DNA of 64,000 nt from Hyphomicrobiales bacterium (GCA_002709005.1 PAPH01000048.1:28899-92898), one strand, 5' to 3'. Counted from the stretch's first letter, positions 54,850 through 63,573 are shown. Notes: generated by a model from the letters alone, not told the origin. Program-made: numbers and translations.

Positions 54850-55601
54850 AGCGCAGCCTCCCTTTTGCCCAGATAGGCCTCGACGACCTGCGGATCGCGC
54901 ACCACTTCGGCCGGCTTTCCGGAGGCGATCACCGCGCCGTGGTTGAGGATCAAAAGATGCTGCGACACCGACAGGAGCAGCGGCAGCACGTGCTCGATCA
55001 GGAGAATGGTAACGCCGCGACCATTTACAGTCCGGATCAACTCGGCCAGGTCACTGACCTCGGGCCGTGTAAGACCGGCGGCCGGCTCGTCGAGGAGCAG
55101 GATGCGCGGCCGTCCGGCGATCGCCGATGCGATCATGAGCTGCTTGCGTTCGAAGACGGTCAGATCGCCGGCGGCCTTGTCGCGCCGATCGTTGCTCAGG
55201 CCGACATCATCGAGCGCCTTGTGCGCTTCTTCTCGCGCCTGAGCCCCGGAAAGCCCCGCACAGTAGACCGCGCCGGCATAGGCATTCTCAAAGGCGCTGA
55301 GCGTCCCGAACTCGGCGTCCTTCTGAAAGGTGCGCGCAATGCCTGCGCGGCTGATCTCGTGCGCGCGCAGGGATTGGATCTCGCGCCCTTCGAGCAGCAC
55401 CTTGCCGGCGCTCGGCCCGAAGGGAATGCCCGTCATGACGTTGAAAAGCGTGCTCTTGCCGCTGCCGTTCGGCCCCGCAATGCCGAACACCTGGCCCGCG
55501 GGCACGGCGAAAGACACATCGTTGACGGCTACGAGCGCTCCGAAACGCCGTTCGATATTGCGCACTTCGAGCAATGGAGCCTCATGCGTGGAGTGATCCA
55601 C
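54846..55601 (-). CDS. livG: ABC ATP-binding protein, LivG
   Basis: 251 residues. Walker A GIAGPNGSGKSTLFNVMTGI, LivG-typical ISRAGIARTFQKDAEFGTLS, signature region DLTVFERKQLMIASAIAGRP (Phe-Glu in place of Ser-Gly-Gly), Walker B ILLLDEPAAGLTRPEVSDLA. The degenerate signature LTVFERK instead of LSGG is unusual; many LivG proteins read LSYGQQR. It may still pair with the good LivF signature. Confidence 0.92.
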   Translation of the reverse strand: MDHSTHEAPLLEVRNIERRFGALVAVNDVSFAVPAGQVFGIAGPNGSGKSTLFNVMTGIPFGPSAGKVLLEGREIQSLRAHEISRAGIARTFQKDAEFGTLSAFENAYAGAVYCAGLSGAQAREEAHKALDDVGLSNDRRDKAAGDLTVFERKQLMIASAIAGRPRILLLDEPAAGLTRPEVSDLAELIRTVNGRGVTILLIEHVLPLLLSVSQHLLILNHGAVIASGKPAEVVRDPQVVEAYLGKREAAL

Positions 55602-55629
55602 CTGTCTCTCCTTCCGGGGAATATGAAGT

Positions 55630-55658
55630 CATTGCCGCGCTCGTCCCGCGCGGCAATG
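55630..55658 (-). promoter_or_regulatory. Stem-loop between livK-like and livG genes
   Basis: A perfect 11-bp stem, CATTGCCGCGC (55630-55640) with GCGCGGCAATG (55648-55658), and a 7-base loop, ten bases after the binding-protein stop. No T run follows. Likely an mRNA-stabilising or attenuating hairpin that raises binding-protein output relative to the permease genes. Confidence 0.75.
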
Positions 55659-55668
55659 GTCAACTGGA

Positions 55669-56910
55669 CTACTTCATCCAGGGAGGGGTCTGAAATTCCT
55701 CGGTGGCGTAGCGCGCCGGGTAGAAGAGCTCGCGCTTGCCGTCCCAGATCTGGAAGAACTGGATCGGGATCGCGTCCTCGCCCTGGACGGCCAGATGGGT
55801 CTGCGGATCGAAACGCAGCACGCCGGCTGCGATCTGCTTTTCGGTTTCCCCGATCGCCTTGCCGATTGCCAGCCTGTCCGTCGAATCGCCGACCTTGGCG
55901 AGCGCATCCGCATAGAGATAGACCTGCTCATAGAGCGCCGGGCCATAGACGCCGGGCGCGGAACCGTACTTGGCTTTGTATTTTTCAACCACCTCGGCAG
56001 CGCGAGGATTCTGCGGCGTATCCAGCACACCGCCCAGCATGTTGTAGACCACGCCGGTGGCTCGATCCTTCGTCAGTTCGAGGAATTCGGGCACTGACGG
56101 CGCATACTGGATAAAGACGAGGCTTTTGGTGGGCTGCTCGAGGAACTGCGTCATGAACGTCGCGGCATTCCCCGGCAGGTAGTCGGTGTTGATGATGACC
56201 GACGGGGCGGCCTGGCGCACGCCGGCCAGAAAGGCGCGCCAGTCGTTGATTTCGCCAAAGGGCAGAAGGTCGGCTGAAGTCACTTCCCAGCCGGCGTCCT
56301 CGAAATTCTTCTGCAGCCCCTCCATGATGGTCTTCGAGTAGGGATTGTCTGAGGAGATCAGTGCGACCTTCTTGTTGGGCAGTTCCAGCGCGCCGCCGTC
56401 GAGCAGTTGCTGGATCACCGGCACCATGGCGGTCTCATAGGCGTCGTAGGACGGGGAGATCGACCAAACGGTCGGAAAATCGTCGGGGTTGGGCGCGATG
56501 ATGTCGCGCGTCTGGGCGGCGTTCGCCGAGATGATGTAGGGCATCTCCTGCTCCGCCATCAGCTCGATCTCGAAGTTGCTGCCGCTGGCGTAGCCGGTCA
56601 TCATGACGTTGATATCGCGATCGCCGGCAAGCCGCTCAAACGCGCTCGTTACAGTGTCGGCCGCCTGATCCTGGGTATCACCGACAACGACCTCGAACGT
56701 GTAGCCGGCAATCCCGCCAGCGGCGTTGATTTCCTCGACGGCGAGACGCGCGCCGTTGACCATCTCGTTACCGTCTGCCGCCGCGCCGCCGGTCATCGGC
56801 GCAAGAACGCCGATCTTCGCCACCTTTTCCTGTGCGTTCGCGAACGCAACCGAAAGCGCCGAGGCGGCGAGCAACGCCAGTCCCCACTTTCCCATCTTTC
56901 TCATGTTCAT
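55669..56910 (-). CDS. ABC transporter substrate-binding protein (LivK-type, family 4)
   Basis: 413 residues. Signal peptide MNMRKMGKWGLALLAASALS, cleaved near AFANA before QEKVAKIGVLAPMTGGAAAD. Type I periplasmic fold: GNEMVNGARLAVEEINAAGG, VVVGDTQDQAADTVTSAFER. Start at 56910 has AGGGAA upstream. Closest in style to amide/urea or amino-acid binding proteins. First gene of the Liv unit but itself 34 bases after the M20 gene, so one transcript probably spans from 59779 to 52263. Confidence 0.94.
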   Translation of the reverse strand: MNMRKMGKWGLALLAASALSVAFANAQEKVAKIGVLAPMTGGAAADGNEMVNGARLAVEEINAAGGIAGYTFEVVVGDTQDQAADTVTSAFERLAGDRDINVMMTGYASGSNFEIELMAEQEMPYIISANAAQTRDIIAPNPDDFPTVWSISPSYDAYETAMVPVIQQLLDGGALELPNKKVALISSDNPYSKTIMEGLQKNFEDAGWEVTSADLLPFGEINDWRAFLAGVRQAAPSVIINTDYLPGNAATFMTQFLEQPTKSLVFIQYAPSVPEFLELTKDRATGVVYNMLGGVLDTPQNPRAAEVVEKYKAKYGSAPGVYGPALYEQVYLYADALAKVGDSTDRLAIGKAIGETEKQIAAGVLRFDPQTHLAVQGEDAIPIQFFQIWDGKRELFYPARYATEEFQTPPWMK

Positions 56911-56944
56911 ATCCAGTTCCCTTGTTGTGTATTTTCGTTGAACG

Positions 56945-58261
56945 TCAGCGGACGTCGCACCAGTCGATGATGGCCGCCGCTATGGTCTTGGTCGTCTCCT
57001 GTAGCGAAGCCAGGTCCACATATTCGTCGTAGCCGTGGAAGCCGTCTCCGCTGGGCCCGAAGATGACGCTGGCAACGCCTGCGCCCGCATAGTGGGCGGC
57101 ATCGGTAACCGCCTCGAACCCCTTGATGACGGGCGCCTTGCCGAGTTCGGTCTTGCGGTTGACGAGCGACTGGATCACCGGATGGTTCGCGTCGGTGTCC
57201 ATCGGCGGGAAGTAAAGGCCCGAATAGTCCCAATCGACGGTGATCGGGTGTTCGCGCAGCCAGCGATCCTGCTGGCAGAAATGGTGCACGAAGCTCTCGA
57301 ATTCTTTCTTCACCTCCGCCGGGTCTTCGTTCGGCAGGAACTTGTAGTCGAGATCGATGACGACGACGTCCGGGATGATGGCCGGATTGGTGAGGATGAT
57401 CGGCAGCCCGTCCTCGCCCAGGCCCGCCCCGCCACGAATGACGCCGGGATTGATGGTGTTGAGGCCGGGCGGCACCAGCGGGTGGTAGCTGGTGCGGCAC
57501 CGGATGCTCTCAAATTCGCGCATTGCGGCGAGGAACCGCGTCGAAAGCTCCACTGCGTTGACGCCGGGCAGCGTACGTCCGGGCAGATCGCGCTGCGGCC
57601 AGACCTCGTTGAAGCGCAGACCGGCATGGCCCTGCCGGCCCTTGATCGTAACGCGGGTCCAGAAAAGTCCTCCTTCGGAGGGGATGACGTCGCCCCAGGT
57701 CGGCTCGGCGACGATCGCTGCCTTGGCGAGCTTGCCCTTGGCGACCGCATCCATCGCGCCGAAGCCGCCCGCTTCCTCGTCGACCACCGTGTGGATCGAC
57801 AACCGGCCCTGAAGATCGATGCCGGCCTTGCGCACGGCGCGCGCCGCGGCAATGCAGGCGGCGACGCCGCTCTTCATGTCGACCGCACCGCGTCCATAGA
57901 GCTTGCCGTTGGAGATTTCTCCACCGAAGGGCTCGACTGTCCATTCCGTGCGTTCGCCGATCGGCACGACATCGACATGGCCGCACAGGATGAGGCTCTT
58001 GTCCTCGTCGCCGGGGAGATTCGCGACAATATTCGGTCGATCGGGAAACACTTCCCAGCGGTCGGACGTGAACCCGAGAGCCTCGGTTTCCTGCTGAAGA
58101 CGGTCCTGAACCGCCGCTTCCCGGTTCTGCTCGGCATCCGTGACGAAACGCGGGTTCACCGAAGGAATCCGGACGATGTCCTGGGTCAGCTCGACGACAT
58201 AGTCGGCCTCCTCGTCCAGGACCTTCCAGACAGTCTCGATTGCTGTTTCCTTGTCGGCCAT
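56945..58261 (-). CDS. M20-family deacylase/deacetylase (ArgE/DapE-like)
   Basis: 438 residues. Metal-site motifs: ILCGHVDVVPIGERTEWTVE (His, Asp), YGRGAVDMKSGVAACIAAAR (catalytic Asp region), HTVVDEEAGGFGAMDA (catalytic Glu pair) and IVAEPTWGDVIPSEGG. Hydrolyses an N-acyl group from an amino acid or diamino acid. It stands between the Liv binding-protein gene and a cysteine hydrolase. Different from the M20D enzyme at 15896-17101 in motif style (GHVDVV rather than CGHDGH). Confidence 0.93.
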   Translation of the reverse strand: MADKETAIETVWKVLDEEADYVVELTQDIVRIPSVNPRFVTDAEQNREAAVQDRLQQETEALGFTSDRWEVFPDRPNIVANLPGDEDKSLILCGHVDVVPIGERTEWTVEPFGGEISNGKLYGRGAVDMKSGVAACIAAARAVRKAGIDLQGRLSIHTVVDEEAGGFGAMDAVAKGKLAKAAIVAEPTWGDVIPSEGGLFWTRVTIKGRQGHAGLRFNEVWPQRDLPGRTLPGVNAVELSTRFLAAMREFESIRCRTSYHPLVPPGLNTINPGVIRGGAGLGEDGLPIILTNPAIIPDVVVIDLDYKFLPNEDPAEVKKEFESFVHHFCQQDRWLREHPITVDWDYSGLYFPPMDTDANHPVIQSLVNRKTELGKAPVIKGFEAVTDAAHYAGAGVASVIFGPSGDGFHGYDEYVDLASLQETTKTIAAAIIDWCDVR

Positions 58262-58323
58262 TCAATTCCCCTTTTTCTATATCTCGGTGACTGTCCGGCG
58301 TTTCCCCCGGCTCGGTGATTGGT

Positions 58324-58968
58324 TCAGCCGGCGATCTCCGCGAGCAGGTCGTCGGTGCTGATCTGGCGGCAGTAGCCCTTGATGGCGCGCAGCGAGAAGT
58401 CATGTCGTTCCTGGGTGTAGGTGCCGCACGCATCCGGCACGAGCGTCACCAGATAGCCAAGATCGCAGGCGTCGCGCACGGCCGACTCGACGCACTGGTC
58501 AGTCAGCAGGCCGCAAAGGACGAGCTGGCGCACACCGAGGTTGCGCAGGACGTAGTCGATATGAGTGGAGACGAAGACGCTGGACGAGCTCTTCGGCAAT
58601 ACGATCTCGTCCTCGCCCGGCGCGAGTTCGTCGACCACCTTGCCGTCCCACGATCCGCGCGGGACGTTGAAGCCGGTGATCTTGTAATCGAGGCTGCGGT
58701 CGCGACCATCGAGCGTCAGGCTTTCGATCGTCGTGTACATCACCTCGATGCCGGCGGCGCGGAAACCCGCCTGGAGCTTGCGCATGTTGGGCATCGCCAC
58801 CTTCTCCAGCCGGTCGAAATAGAAGCCGTACCGGGCCTCCATCTCGTCTTCGGGCACGTCATGGAATTCACCGCCGTCGCGTCTTGCGGAGAAATTCTGA
58901 ACATCGATGAAGAGAATCGCCGATTGAGCTGGCACAAGCGGGATCTCGCGCGTCAGATTATCCTGCAT
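58324..58968 (-). CDS. Isochorismatase-family cysteine hydrolase
   Basis: 214 residues. Catalytic triad visible: Asp in AILFIDVQNFSARRDG, Lys in EIVLPKSSSSVFVS, Cys in VLCGLLTDQCVESAVRDACD, and a cis-peptide-type GLLTDQC. Family members cleave amides and ureido compounds (carbamoylsarcosine, nicotinamide, ureidoacrylate). Start at ATG 58968 with GAAGGTG upstream, overlapping the preceding gene's end by 11 bases. The context of deacylase and formylglutamate hydrolase-like proteins favours an amide or N-carbamoyl substrate. Confidence 0.92.
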   Translation of the reverse strand: MQDNLTREIPLVPAQSAILFIDVQNFSARRDGGEFHDVPEDEMEARYGFYFDRLEKVAMPNMRKLQAGFRAAGIEVMYTTIESLTLDGRDRSLDYKITGFNVPRGSWDGKVVDELAPGEDEIVLPKSSSSVFVSTHIDYVLRNLGVRQLVLCGLLTDQCVESAVRDACDLGYLVTLVPDACGTYTQERHDFSLRAIKGYCRQISTDDLLAEIAG

Positions 58969-59779
58969 TTTTAACACCTTCTTCCCTCGACACGGCGGTG
59001 CGAATGGCGGCTGCCAGAAATTTCGACCATCGCGCCTGCCCCTCGGGCTCAGCGATCAGATCATTGCGGATCTCGATAAGCACGTGTTCGATGCCGCGCT
59101 TCTCGCCATGCACCGGGATGGCGTAATCCGTGAGGTCATTGCCCGTGTAAGGCTCGTTGAAGGCCGCATTGACCGTACCGTCGAGGTCGATGATCGCGGC
59201 CATCAGCTTGCGAGCCAATCTGTCGTCCCGGTTGAAGAGCAGGCCGAACTGCCAGGGACGAGCAATTCCGTCCTTCAGCAAGCGAGGCGTGAAGCTGTGT
59301 ACGGAAATGAGCGCAGTGCGGTGACGGCGACCATGCGAATCCAGCACCCGGCTGACCTCCCTGTGGAAGGGGACGTGGATTTCCTCATACCGCGCAACCC
59401 TCTCGGCCTCGGACAGCGCCTGGTTGGCCGGAATCGCCGTCGTGTCGCTCGTTGCAGGCATGCAGTCGGACGACTCGAAGGCACGATTGCAATCCACCAC
59501 CAGACGGCTGTAGCGTTGCAGGATCAGAGGTGCGTCGAGGGCGACGGAAAGATTTCGTGCCACGCCCTCCGCGCCGATGTCATAGGCGATGTGCCGCTCG
59601 TATTCACTTTTCGGAAGACCGAGATCTCCCAGCCGGCGCGGAACCTGCCGTCCGGCGTGCTCGCACAAGAGAACGACACGGCTGGAGCCTTCGCCATTGA
59701 CGATATCAAAGGGAGCCGGATCTTTGGGACCCAGCAATCGTTCATCCGCTTTCGCGTTGATGGTTCCAGTCTGCAGCAT
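58958..59779 (-). CDS. N-formylglutamate amidohydrolase-family protein
   Basis: 273 residues from ATG 59779, zinc hydrolase of the HutG2/N-formylglutamate deformylase family. Family text: SRVVLLCEHAGRQVPRRLGD, ERHIAYDIGAEGVARNLSVA, LVVDCNRAFESSDCMPATSD, LISVHSFTPRL and LIEIRNDLIAEPEGQARW. No histidine-degradation genes are near, so another N-acyl substrate is likely. The start is uncertain: the frame opens to 59857 (GTG) and no good ribosome-binding site stands before 59779. Divergent from the RpiR regulator gene. Confidence 0.88.
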   Translation of the reverse strand: MLQTGTINAKADERLLGPKDPAPFDIVNGEGSSRVVLLCEHAGRQVPRRLGDLGLPKSEYERHIAYDIGAEGVARNLSVALDAPLILQRYSRLVVDCNRAFESSDCMPATSDTTAIPANQALSEAERVARYEEIHVPFHREVSRVLDSHGRRHRTALISVHSFTPRLLKDGIARPWQFGLLFNRDDRLARKLMAAIIDLDGTVNAAFNEPYTGNDLTDYAIPVHGEKRGIEHVLIEIRNDLIAEPEGQARWSKFLAAAIRTAVSREEGVKNAG

Positions 59780-59892
59780 GCGATTCCGTTCAATCTCCTG
59801 ACGTCCGGCCAAAGCTTCGCCCGCGGCCGGAACGACAGGATTCCAAACCGCCGCCACGTGCCGGATCGGGGCGTTTCATGACCGAGATTGGA

Positions 59893-59907
59893 ACGAAAAT
59901 ATTTCGT
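59893..59907. promoter_or_regulatory. Inverted repeat, candidate RpiR operator
   Basis: ACGAAA-ATA-TTTCGT, a perfect 6-bp inverted repeat with a 3-base centre, in the AT-rich gap between the divergent hydrolase and rpiR genes. It lies about 24 bases before the -35 element at 59931. Confidence 0.5.
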
Positions 59908-59930
59908 CAAAGTCAACTACGAATTTCATA

Positions 59931-59960
59931 TTGATAAATTATTTTCTAACTGCTTATAGT
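59931..59960 (+). promoter_or_regulatory. Candidate promoter of the rpiR-ligase-OCD operon
   Basis: TTGATA (59931-59936) and TATAGT (59955-59960) are 18 bases apart, a good housekeeping-type promoter. The rpiR ATG follows 28 bases later with GGAG at six bases. Confidence 0.6.
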
Positions 59961-59988
59961 CGGCGGCCGAGGGACGTGAGGAGAAATC

Positions 59989-60891
59989 ATGAGCGAGGGC
60001 ACCGGATCGGGCAGCCTGAAGGACAGGATCAACGCGGAGATGGAGCAGCTCACGGCCAGTGAGCGCAAGATCGCCAATGTGGTTCTGGCCGACTATCCCT
60101 ATGGCGGTCTGGAGACCATTCAGGAGCTTGCGCGGCGGACCCGTGTGAGCGCTCCGTCGATAACGCGTTTCATCGCCAAGATCGGCTGTGCCGGCTATCA
60201 GGATTTCCAGCGACAGCTCATCAGCGAGCTCAAGCAGCGCGAGCTTTCACCCATCGAGTTGAAGATCACCGAGGCACCGCCCAAGGGCGCCCATCTTCTG
60301 ACCGACTATACGCGCCGCCTGATCAGGCAGATGACCTATATGGCCGAGAACATGCCGGAGCGGCAGTTCGACGAGATCTGCGAACTTATCGCCGATCCGA
60401 GCCGCAACATATTCATCATCGGCGGCCGCGTGACCGACAGCATCGCCCAGCTCCTGTCGATCCATCTGCGCCAGATGCGCAGCCGCATCTACCACATGCC
60501 CGGAAACCCCGAACTGTGGCCCGAATACGTGCTGAGGATGCGCAAGCAGGACATCGTCATCATCTTCGATGTGCGCCGTTACCAGCCTCAGCTCGCGCAG
60601 CTCGCCGAGCTGATTTCCGAGCAGCGACAGTCGACCGTCGTCGCAATAACCGACAAGTGGATGTCCCCGGTCGCAAGCTATGCGCGGCACGTCTTTGCGG
60701 TGCCGATCGAGCTTGAGACCGCATGGGATACGCAGGTCTGCCTCCTCACCCTCGTCGAGGCGATCATCGTTCGCGTCTCCGAGATGGACTGGACGGCAAC
60801 GCGCAAGCGCATCGAATCGTGGGACCGCATCCGCTTTTCGCTGCAGGATGCAATGAAAGAAGACCGAAGGACGGATTCCGATGCAGAATGA
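59989..60891 (+). CDS. MurR/RpiR-family transcriptional regulator
   Basis: 300 residues. N-terminal HTH_6 domain: LTASERKIANVVLADYPYGG, ETIQELARRTRVSAPSITRF (about 20-60). C-terminal SIS domain: PSRNIFIIGGRVTDSIAQLL and IVIIFDVRRYQPQLAQLAEL. SIS domains normally sense phosphosugars; here the gene heads an operon for a glutamine-synthetase-like ligase and ornithine cyclodeaminase, so an amino-acid-type ligand is more likely. Its end overlaps the ligase start by 11 bases. Probably also controls the divergent hydrolase-Liv unit. Confidence 0.93.
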   Translation: MSEGTGSGSLKDRINAEMEQLTASERKIANVVLADYPYGGLETIQELARRTRVSAPSITRFIAKIGCAGYQDFQRQLISELKQRELSPIELKITEAPPKGAHLLTDYTRRLIRQMTYMAENMPERQFDEICELIADPSRNIFIIGGRVTDSIAQLLSIHLRQMRSRIYHMPGNPELWPEYVLRMRKQDIVIIFDVRRYQPQLAQLAELISEQRQSTVVAITDKWMSPVASYARHVFAVPIELETAWDTQVCLLTLVEAIIVRVSEMDWTATRKRIESWDRIRFSLQDAMKEDRRTDSDAE

Positions 60892-62194
60892 ACATGTGAT
60901 CTATGCCTGCGCGACTGATATCGCGGGCAAGGTGCGCGGCAAGGGTTTCCCCGCCGCCGAGTTCGAGAAGCGGCTGAAACGCGGGATCGGATGGGCGCCG
61001 ACCAACGTTCAGATCACCTGTTTCGACGCCATCGCGGACAGTCCCTTCGGCTCGCTCGGCGACATGGTTCTCATCCCCGACGCCGCCACGCGCGTCAGCG
61101 TCCGGTCGGAAGAGAGCGGTCTGTCGGAAGATTTCGTCTTCGGGGACATCCGGCAGACCGACGGCACCCCTTGGGACTGCTGCACCCGCTCGATCCTGAA
61201 GGCTGCGCTTGCGCGGCTGGAAAACGCCGCCGGCCTGACCCTTGTCAGCGCTTTTGAGCATGAGTTCCAGTTCAAGGGCAAAGCGATGCCCATGGGAACA
61301 GCCTACACGATGACGGGCTTCCGCCAGCGGCGCGCCTTCGCCGAGAAGCTGATTGCCGCCATGCGCACGGCAGGCCTCGATCCCGATACGATCATGAAGG
61401 AGTATGGTGCCGACCAGTACGAGGTCACGATGGGACCGCAGCGGGGCGTCACCAGCGCCGACCATTCGGCGATACTCCGCGAGCTTATCCAGGCGGTGGC
61501 GGCCGAAGCCGGCGAGGAGGTGACGTTCACGCCGTTGCGCGATCCGGCGGGCGTCGGCAACGGCGTGCATATCCACATGAGTTTCCTCGACGCCGACGGC
61601 AAACCGGCCACCTACGATCCGTCGGGACGTCACGGGCTGAGCAGGCCGGCGGGCCAGTTCGTCGCCGGGCTGCTGAAATATCTCGACAGCTATCTGGCCC
61701 TCGTCGCGCCGAGCGTGATTTCCTACGGGCGCCTCACCCCGCATCGCTGGAGCGCCGCCTACAACAATCTCGGTCTGCAGGACCGCGAAGCCTCCGTTCG
61801 CATCTGCCCGGTCTCGGCGATGAGCGACATCGACAAGGCGCGCCAGTTCAACTTCGAATTCCGCGCCGCGGACGCCGCCGCGAGCCCGCATCTTCAACTC
61901 GCGGCCCTCGTGCATGCCGGGGCACAGGGCATCGAGGAAGGCCTCGAGGTGCCCGACGCCACGGAAGAAGACCTGTCTCTTCTGCCCGCAGATGAACTCG
62001 CAGAACGAGGATTGGGCCGGCTGCCGACGACATTGGAGGAGTCGCTCGCACGTTTTGCGGCGAACGACGTCGTCAAGGGCTGGTTCACGCCGCGCTTCGT
62101 CGACGTCTACACCAAGCACAAGCGCAGCGAGATGGCCTTCCTGGACGGCAAGAGCGAACCGGAGATCTATGCCGCCTACGACACGGTCTACTGA
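60881..62194 (+). CDS. Glutamine-synthetase-family ligase (gamma-glutamyl-amine type)
   Basis: 437 residues. GS-fold motifs: SAFEHEFQFKGKAMP (metal Glu), YGADQYEVTMGPQRGV (metal Glu), VGNGVHIHMSFLDADGKPAT (His), TPHRWSAAYNNLGLQDREAS (Arg) and FEFRAADAAASPHLQLAALV. Members ligate glutamate with ammonia or amines (PuuA, GlnA3-type); the true substrate is not visible. It is shorter than GlnA type I and lacks the adenylylation tyrosine loop. Overlaps rpiR by 11 bases. Context: amine-handling enzyme feeding or storing nitrogen with the OCD that follows. Confidence 0.92.
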   Translation: MQNEHVIYACATDIAGKVRGKGFPAAEFEKRLKRGIGWAPTNVQITCFDAIADSPFGSLGDMVLIPDAATRVSVRSEESGLSEDFVFGDIRQTDGTPWDCCTRSILKAALARLENAAGLTLVSAFEHEFQFKGKAMPMGTAYTMTGFRQRRAFAEKLIAAMRTAGLDPDTIMKEYGADQYEVTMGPQRGVTSADHSAILRELIQAVAAEAGEEVTFTPLRDPAGVGNGVHIHMSFLDADGKPATYDPSGRHGLSRPAGQFVAGLLKYLDSYLALVAPSVISYGRLTPHRWSAAYNNLGLQDREASVRICPVSAMSDIDKARQFNFEFRAADAAASPHLQLAALVHAGAQGIEEGLEVPDATEEDLSLLPADELAERGLGRLPTTLEESLARFAANDVVKGWFTPRFVDVYTKHKRSEMAFLDGKSEPEIYAAYDTVY

Positions 62195-62225
62195 AACAAT
62201 CTCCAACCCGAATCCGAGGTGAAGC

Positions 62226-63284
62226 ATGAGCAGACCGATTGCCAGAAATCTGAACATGGTGCCCTTCGTCAGTGTCGAGGACATGATGAAGCTGGTGCTG
62301 AAGACGGGGACGGAGCGTTTCATCCAGGAGCTCGCCGGCTATATCCGGGACGATTTCGCGCGCTGGGAGACATTCGACAAGACGCCGCGCGTGGGGTCCC
62401 ACGGGCGGGAAGGCGTCATCGAGCTGATGCCGACGAGCGACGGCGAGCTCTACGGCTTCAAATATGTCAACGGTCATCCGAAGAATACGCGCGACGGCCG
62501 CCAGACGGTGACGGCATTCGGCGTGCTTGCCGATCTCGGCAACGGCTACCCGATGCTGATTACCGAGATGACGCTCCTGACCGCGCTGCGAACCGCAGCC
62601 ACCTCCGCCCTGGTCGCCAGCCATCTGGCACCCAAGGGATCAAGGACGATGGCGCTGATCGGCAATGGCGCCCAGTCGGAGTTCCAGGCGCTGGCGTTCC
62701 GCGCCCTGCTTGGCATCGAGCATCTGCGTCTCTACGACATCGATGCGGGTGCGAGCGAGAAGTGCAAAGGCAATCTTGCGGCGCTCGGCTTCGAGATCGA
62801 GATTTTCCGGAGCGGCGAAGAGGCGGTGGAGGGGGCTGACATCATCACAACGGCCACGGCCGACAAGCGCAATGCCACGATACTGACGGACAACATGGTC
62901 GGGCCGGGCGTGCACATCAACGCGGTTGGCGGAGACTGTCCCGGCAAGACCGAGCTGCACCGCGACATCCTTCTGCGCTCCAACATATTCACCGAGTTTA
63001 CGCCGCAGACACGGATCGAAGGAGAGATACAGCAGCTCGACGCGAATTATCCCGTCACCGAGTTCTGGCGCGTCCTCGCGGGCCAAGCTGAAGGACGGCA
63101 CGGTGAGCGTGACATCACACTCTTCGATTCGGTCGGATTCGCCATCGAGGATTTCTCGAGCCTGCGCTATGTGCGCGATCTCGTGAAGCCGACACGCCTC
63201 TACGCGGAGCTTGACATGCTCGCCGATCCCGACGATCCGCGCGACCTCTTCGGCATGTTGCAGCGCGCCGCCACGCGGCTTTAG
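62226..63284 (+). CDS. Ornithine cyclodeaminase (second copy)
   Basis: 352 residues, the same length as the OCD at 12163-13221 and highly alike along the whole protein (for example MPTSDGELYGFKYVNGHP, FGVLADLGNGYPMLITEMTL, HINAVGGDCPGKTELHRDIL, LDMLADPDDPRDLFGM). NAD motif ALIGNGAQSEFQALAF. Starts 31 bases after the ligase gene with AGGTGAAGC upstream. In this operon it may act on ornithine or a related amino acid. Paralogous copies in two operons suggest specialised substrates. Confidence 0.94.
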   Translation: MSRPIARNLNMVPFVSVEDMMKLVLKTGTERFIQELAGYIRDDFARWETFDKTPRVGSHGREGVIELMPTSDGELYGFKYVNGHPKNTRDGRQTVTAFGVLADLGNGYPMLITEMTLLTALRTAATSALVASHLAPKGSRTMALIGNGAQSEFQALAFRALLGIEHLRLYDIDAGASEKCKGNLAALGFEIEIFRSGEEAVEGADIITTATADKRNATILTDNMVGPGVHINAVGGDCPGKTELHRDILLRSNIFTEFTPQTRIEGEIQQLDANYPVTEFWRVLAGQAEGRHGERDITLFDSVGFAIEDFSSLRYVRDLVKPTRLYAELDMLADPDDPRDLFGMLQRAATRL

Positions 63285-63444
63285 GAAATCAACGATCCTC
63301 GGCTGAATACCAGCGTGCCAAGCGGCGCCCCCGGGAACGCCCCCGACTGCATGCCGCCGATCATAGAGTCAGTTGACGGTAATTTCCTTGCCTGGAAAAG
63401 CCCGGCAGCGACATGAATGTCCATAGCGGCGCGCGGAACGCAAG

Positions 63445-63474
63445 AAAGCCCCGGCGGGGTTCGCGCGGGGCTTT
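63445..63474 (-). terminator. Terminator-like hairpin, first duplicate unit
   Basis: AAAGCCCC (63445-63452) and GGGGCTTT (63467-63474) form an 8-bp stem; on the minus strand it is followed by TTTCTT. In unit 2 the equivalent is 63729-63757. It should end minus-strand transcription from the tRNA gene. Confidence 0.7.
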
Positions 63475-63500
63475 GTTTGTATTGGGAAGCTGTTTTGCTT

Positions 63501-63570
63501 TGGCTGCTGGGGCAGGCTTTGAACCTGTTGGCTTCAGGTTATGGTCCGCAAGGACGATGAGCTACCATGG
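63501..63570 (-). pseudogene. Degenerate tRNA-fMet-like block (unit 1)
   Basis: On the minus strand the block reads like a tRNA-fMet lacking its 5' third: GGTAGCTC (D-arm), CCATAACCTGAAG (anticodon arm remnant), CAGGTTCAAAGCCTG (T-arm) and AGCAGCCA. The anticodon-stem region holds a small hairpin GTCC-GCAA-GGAC instead of normal pairing. Not functional as a tRNA. Confidence 0.6.
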
Positions 63571-63573
63571 CCA

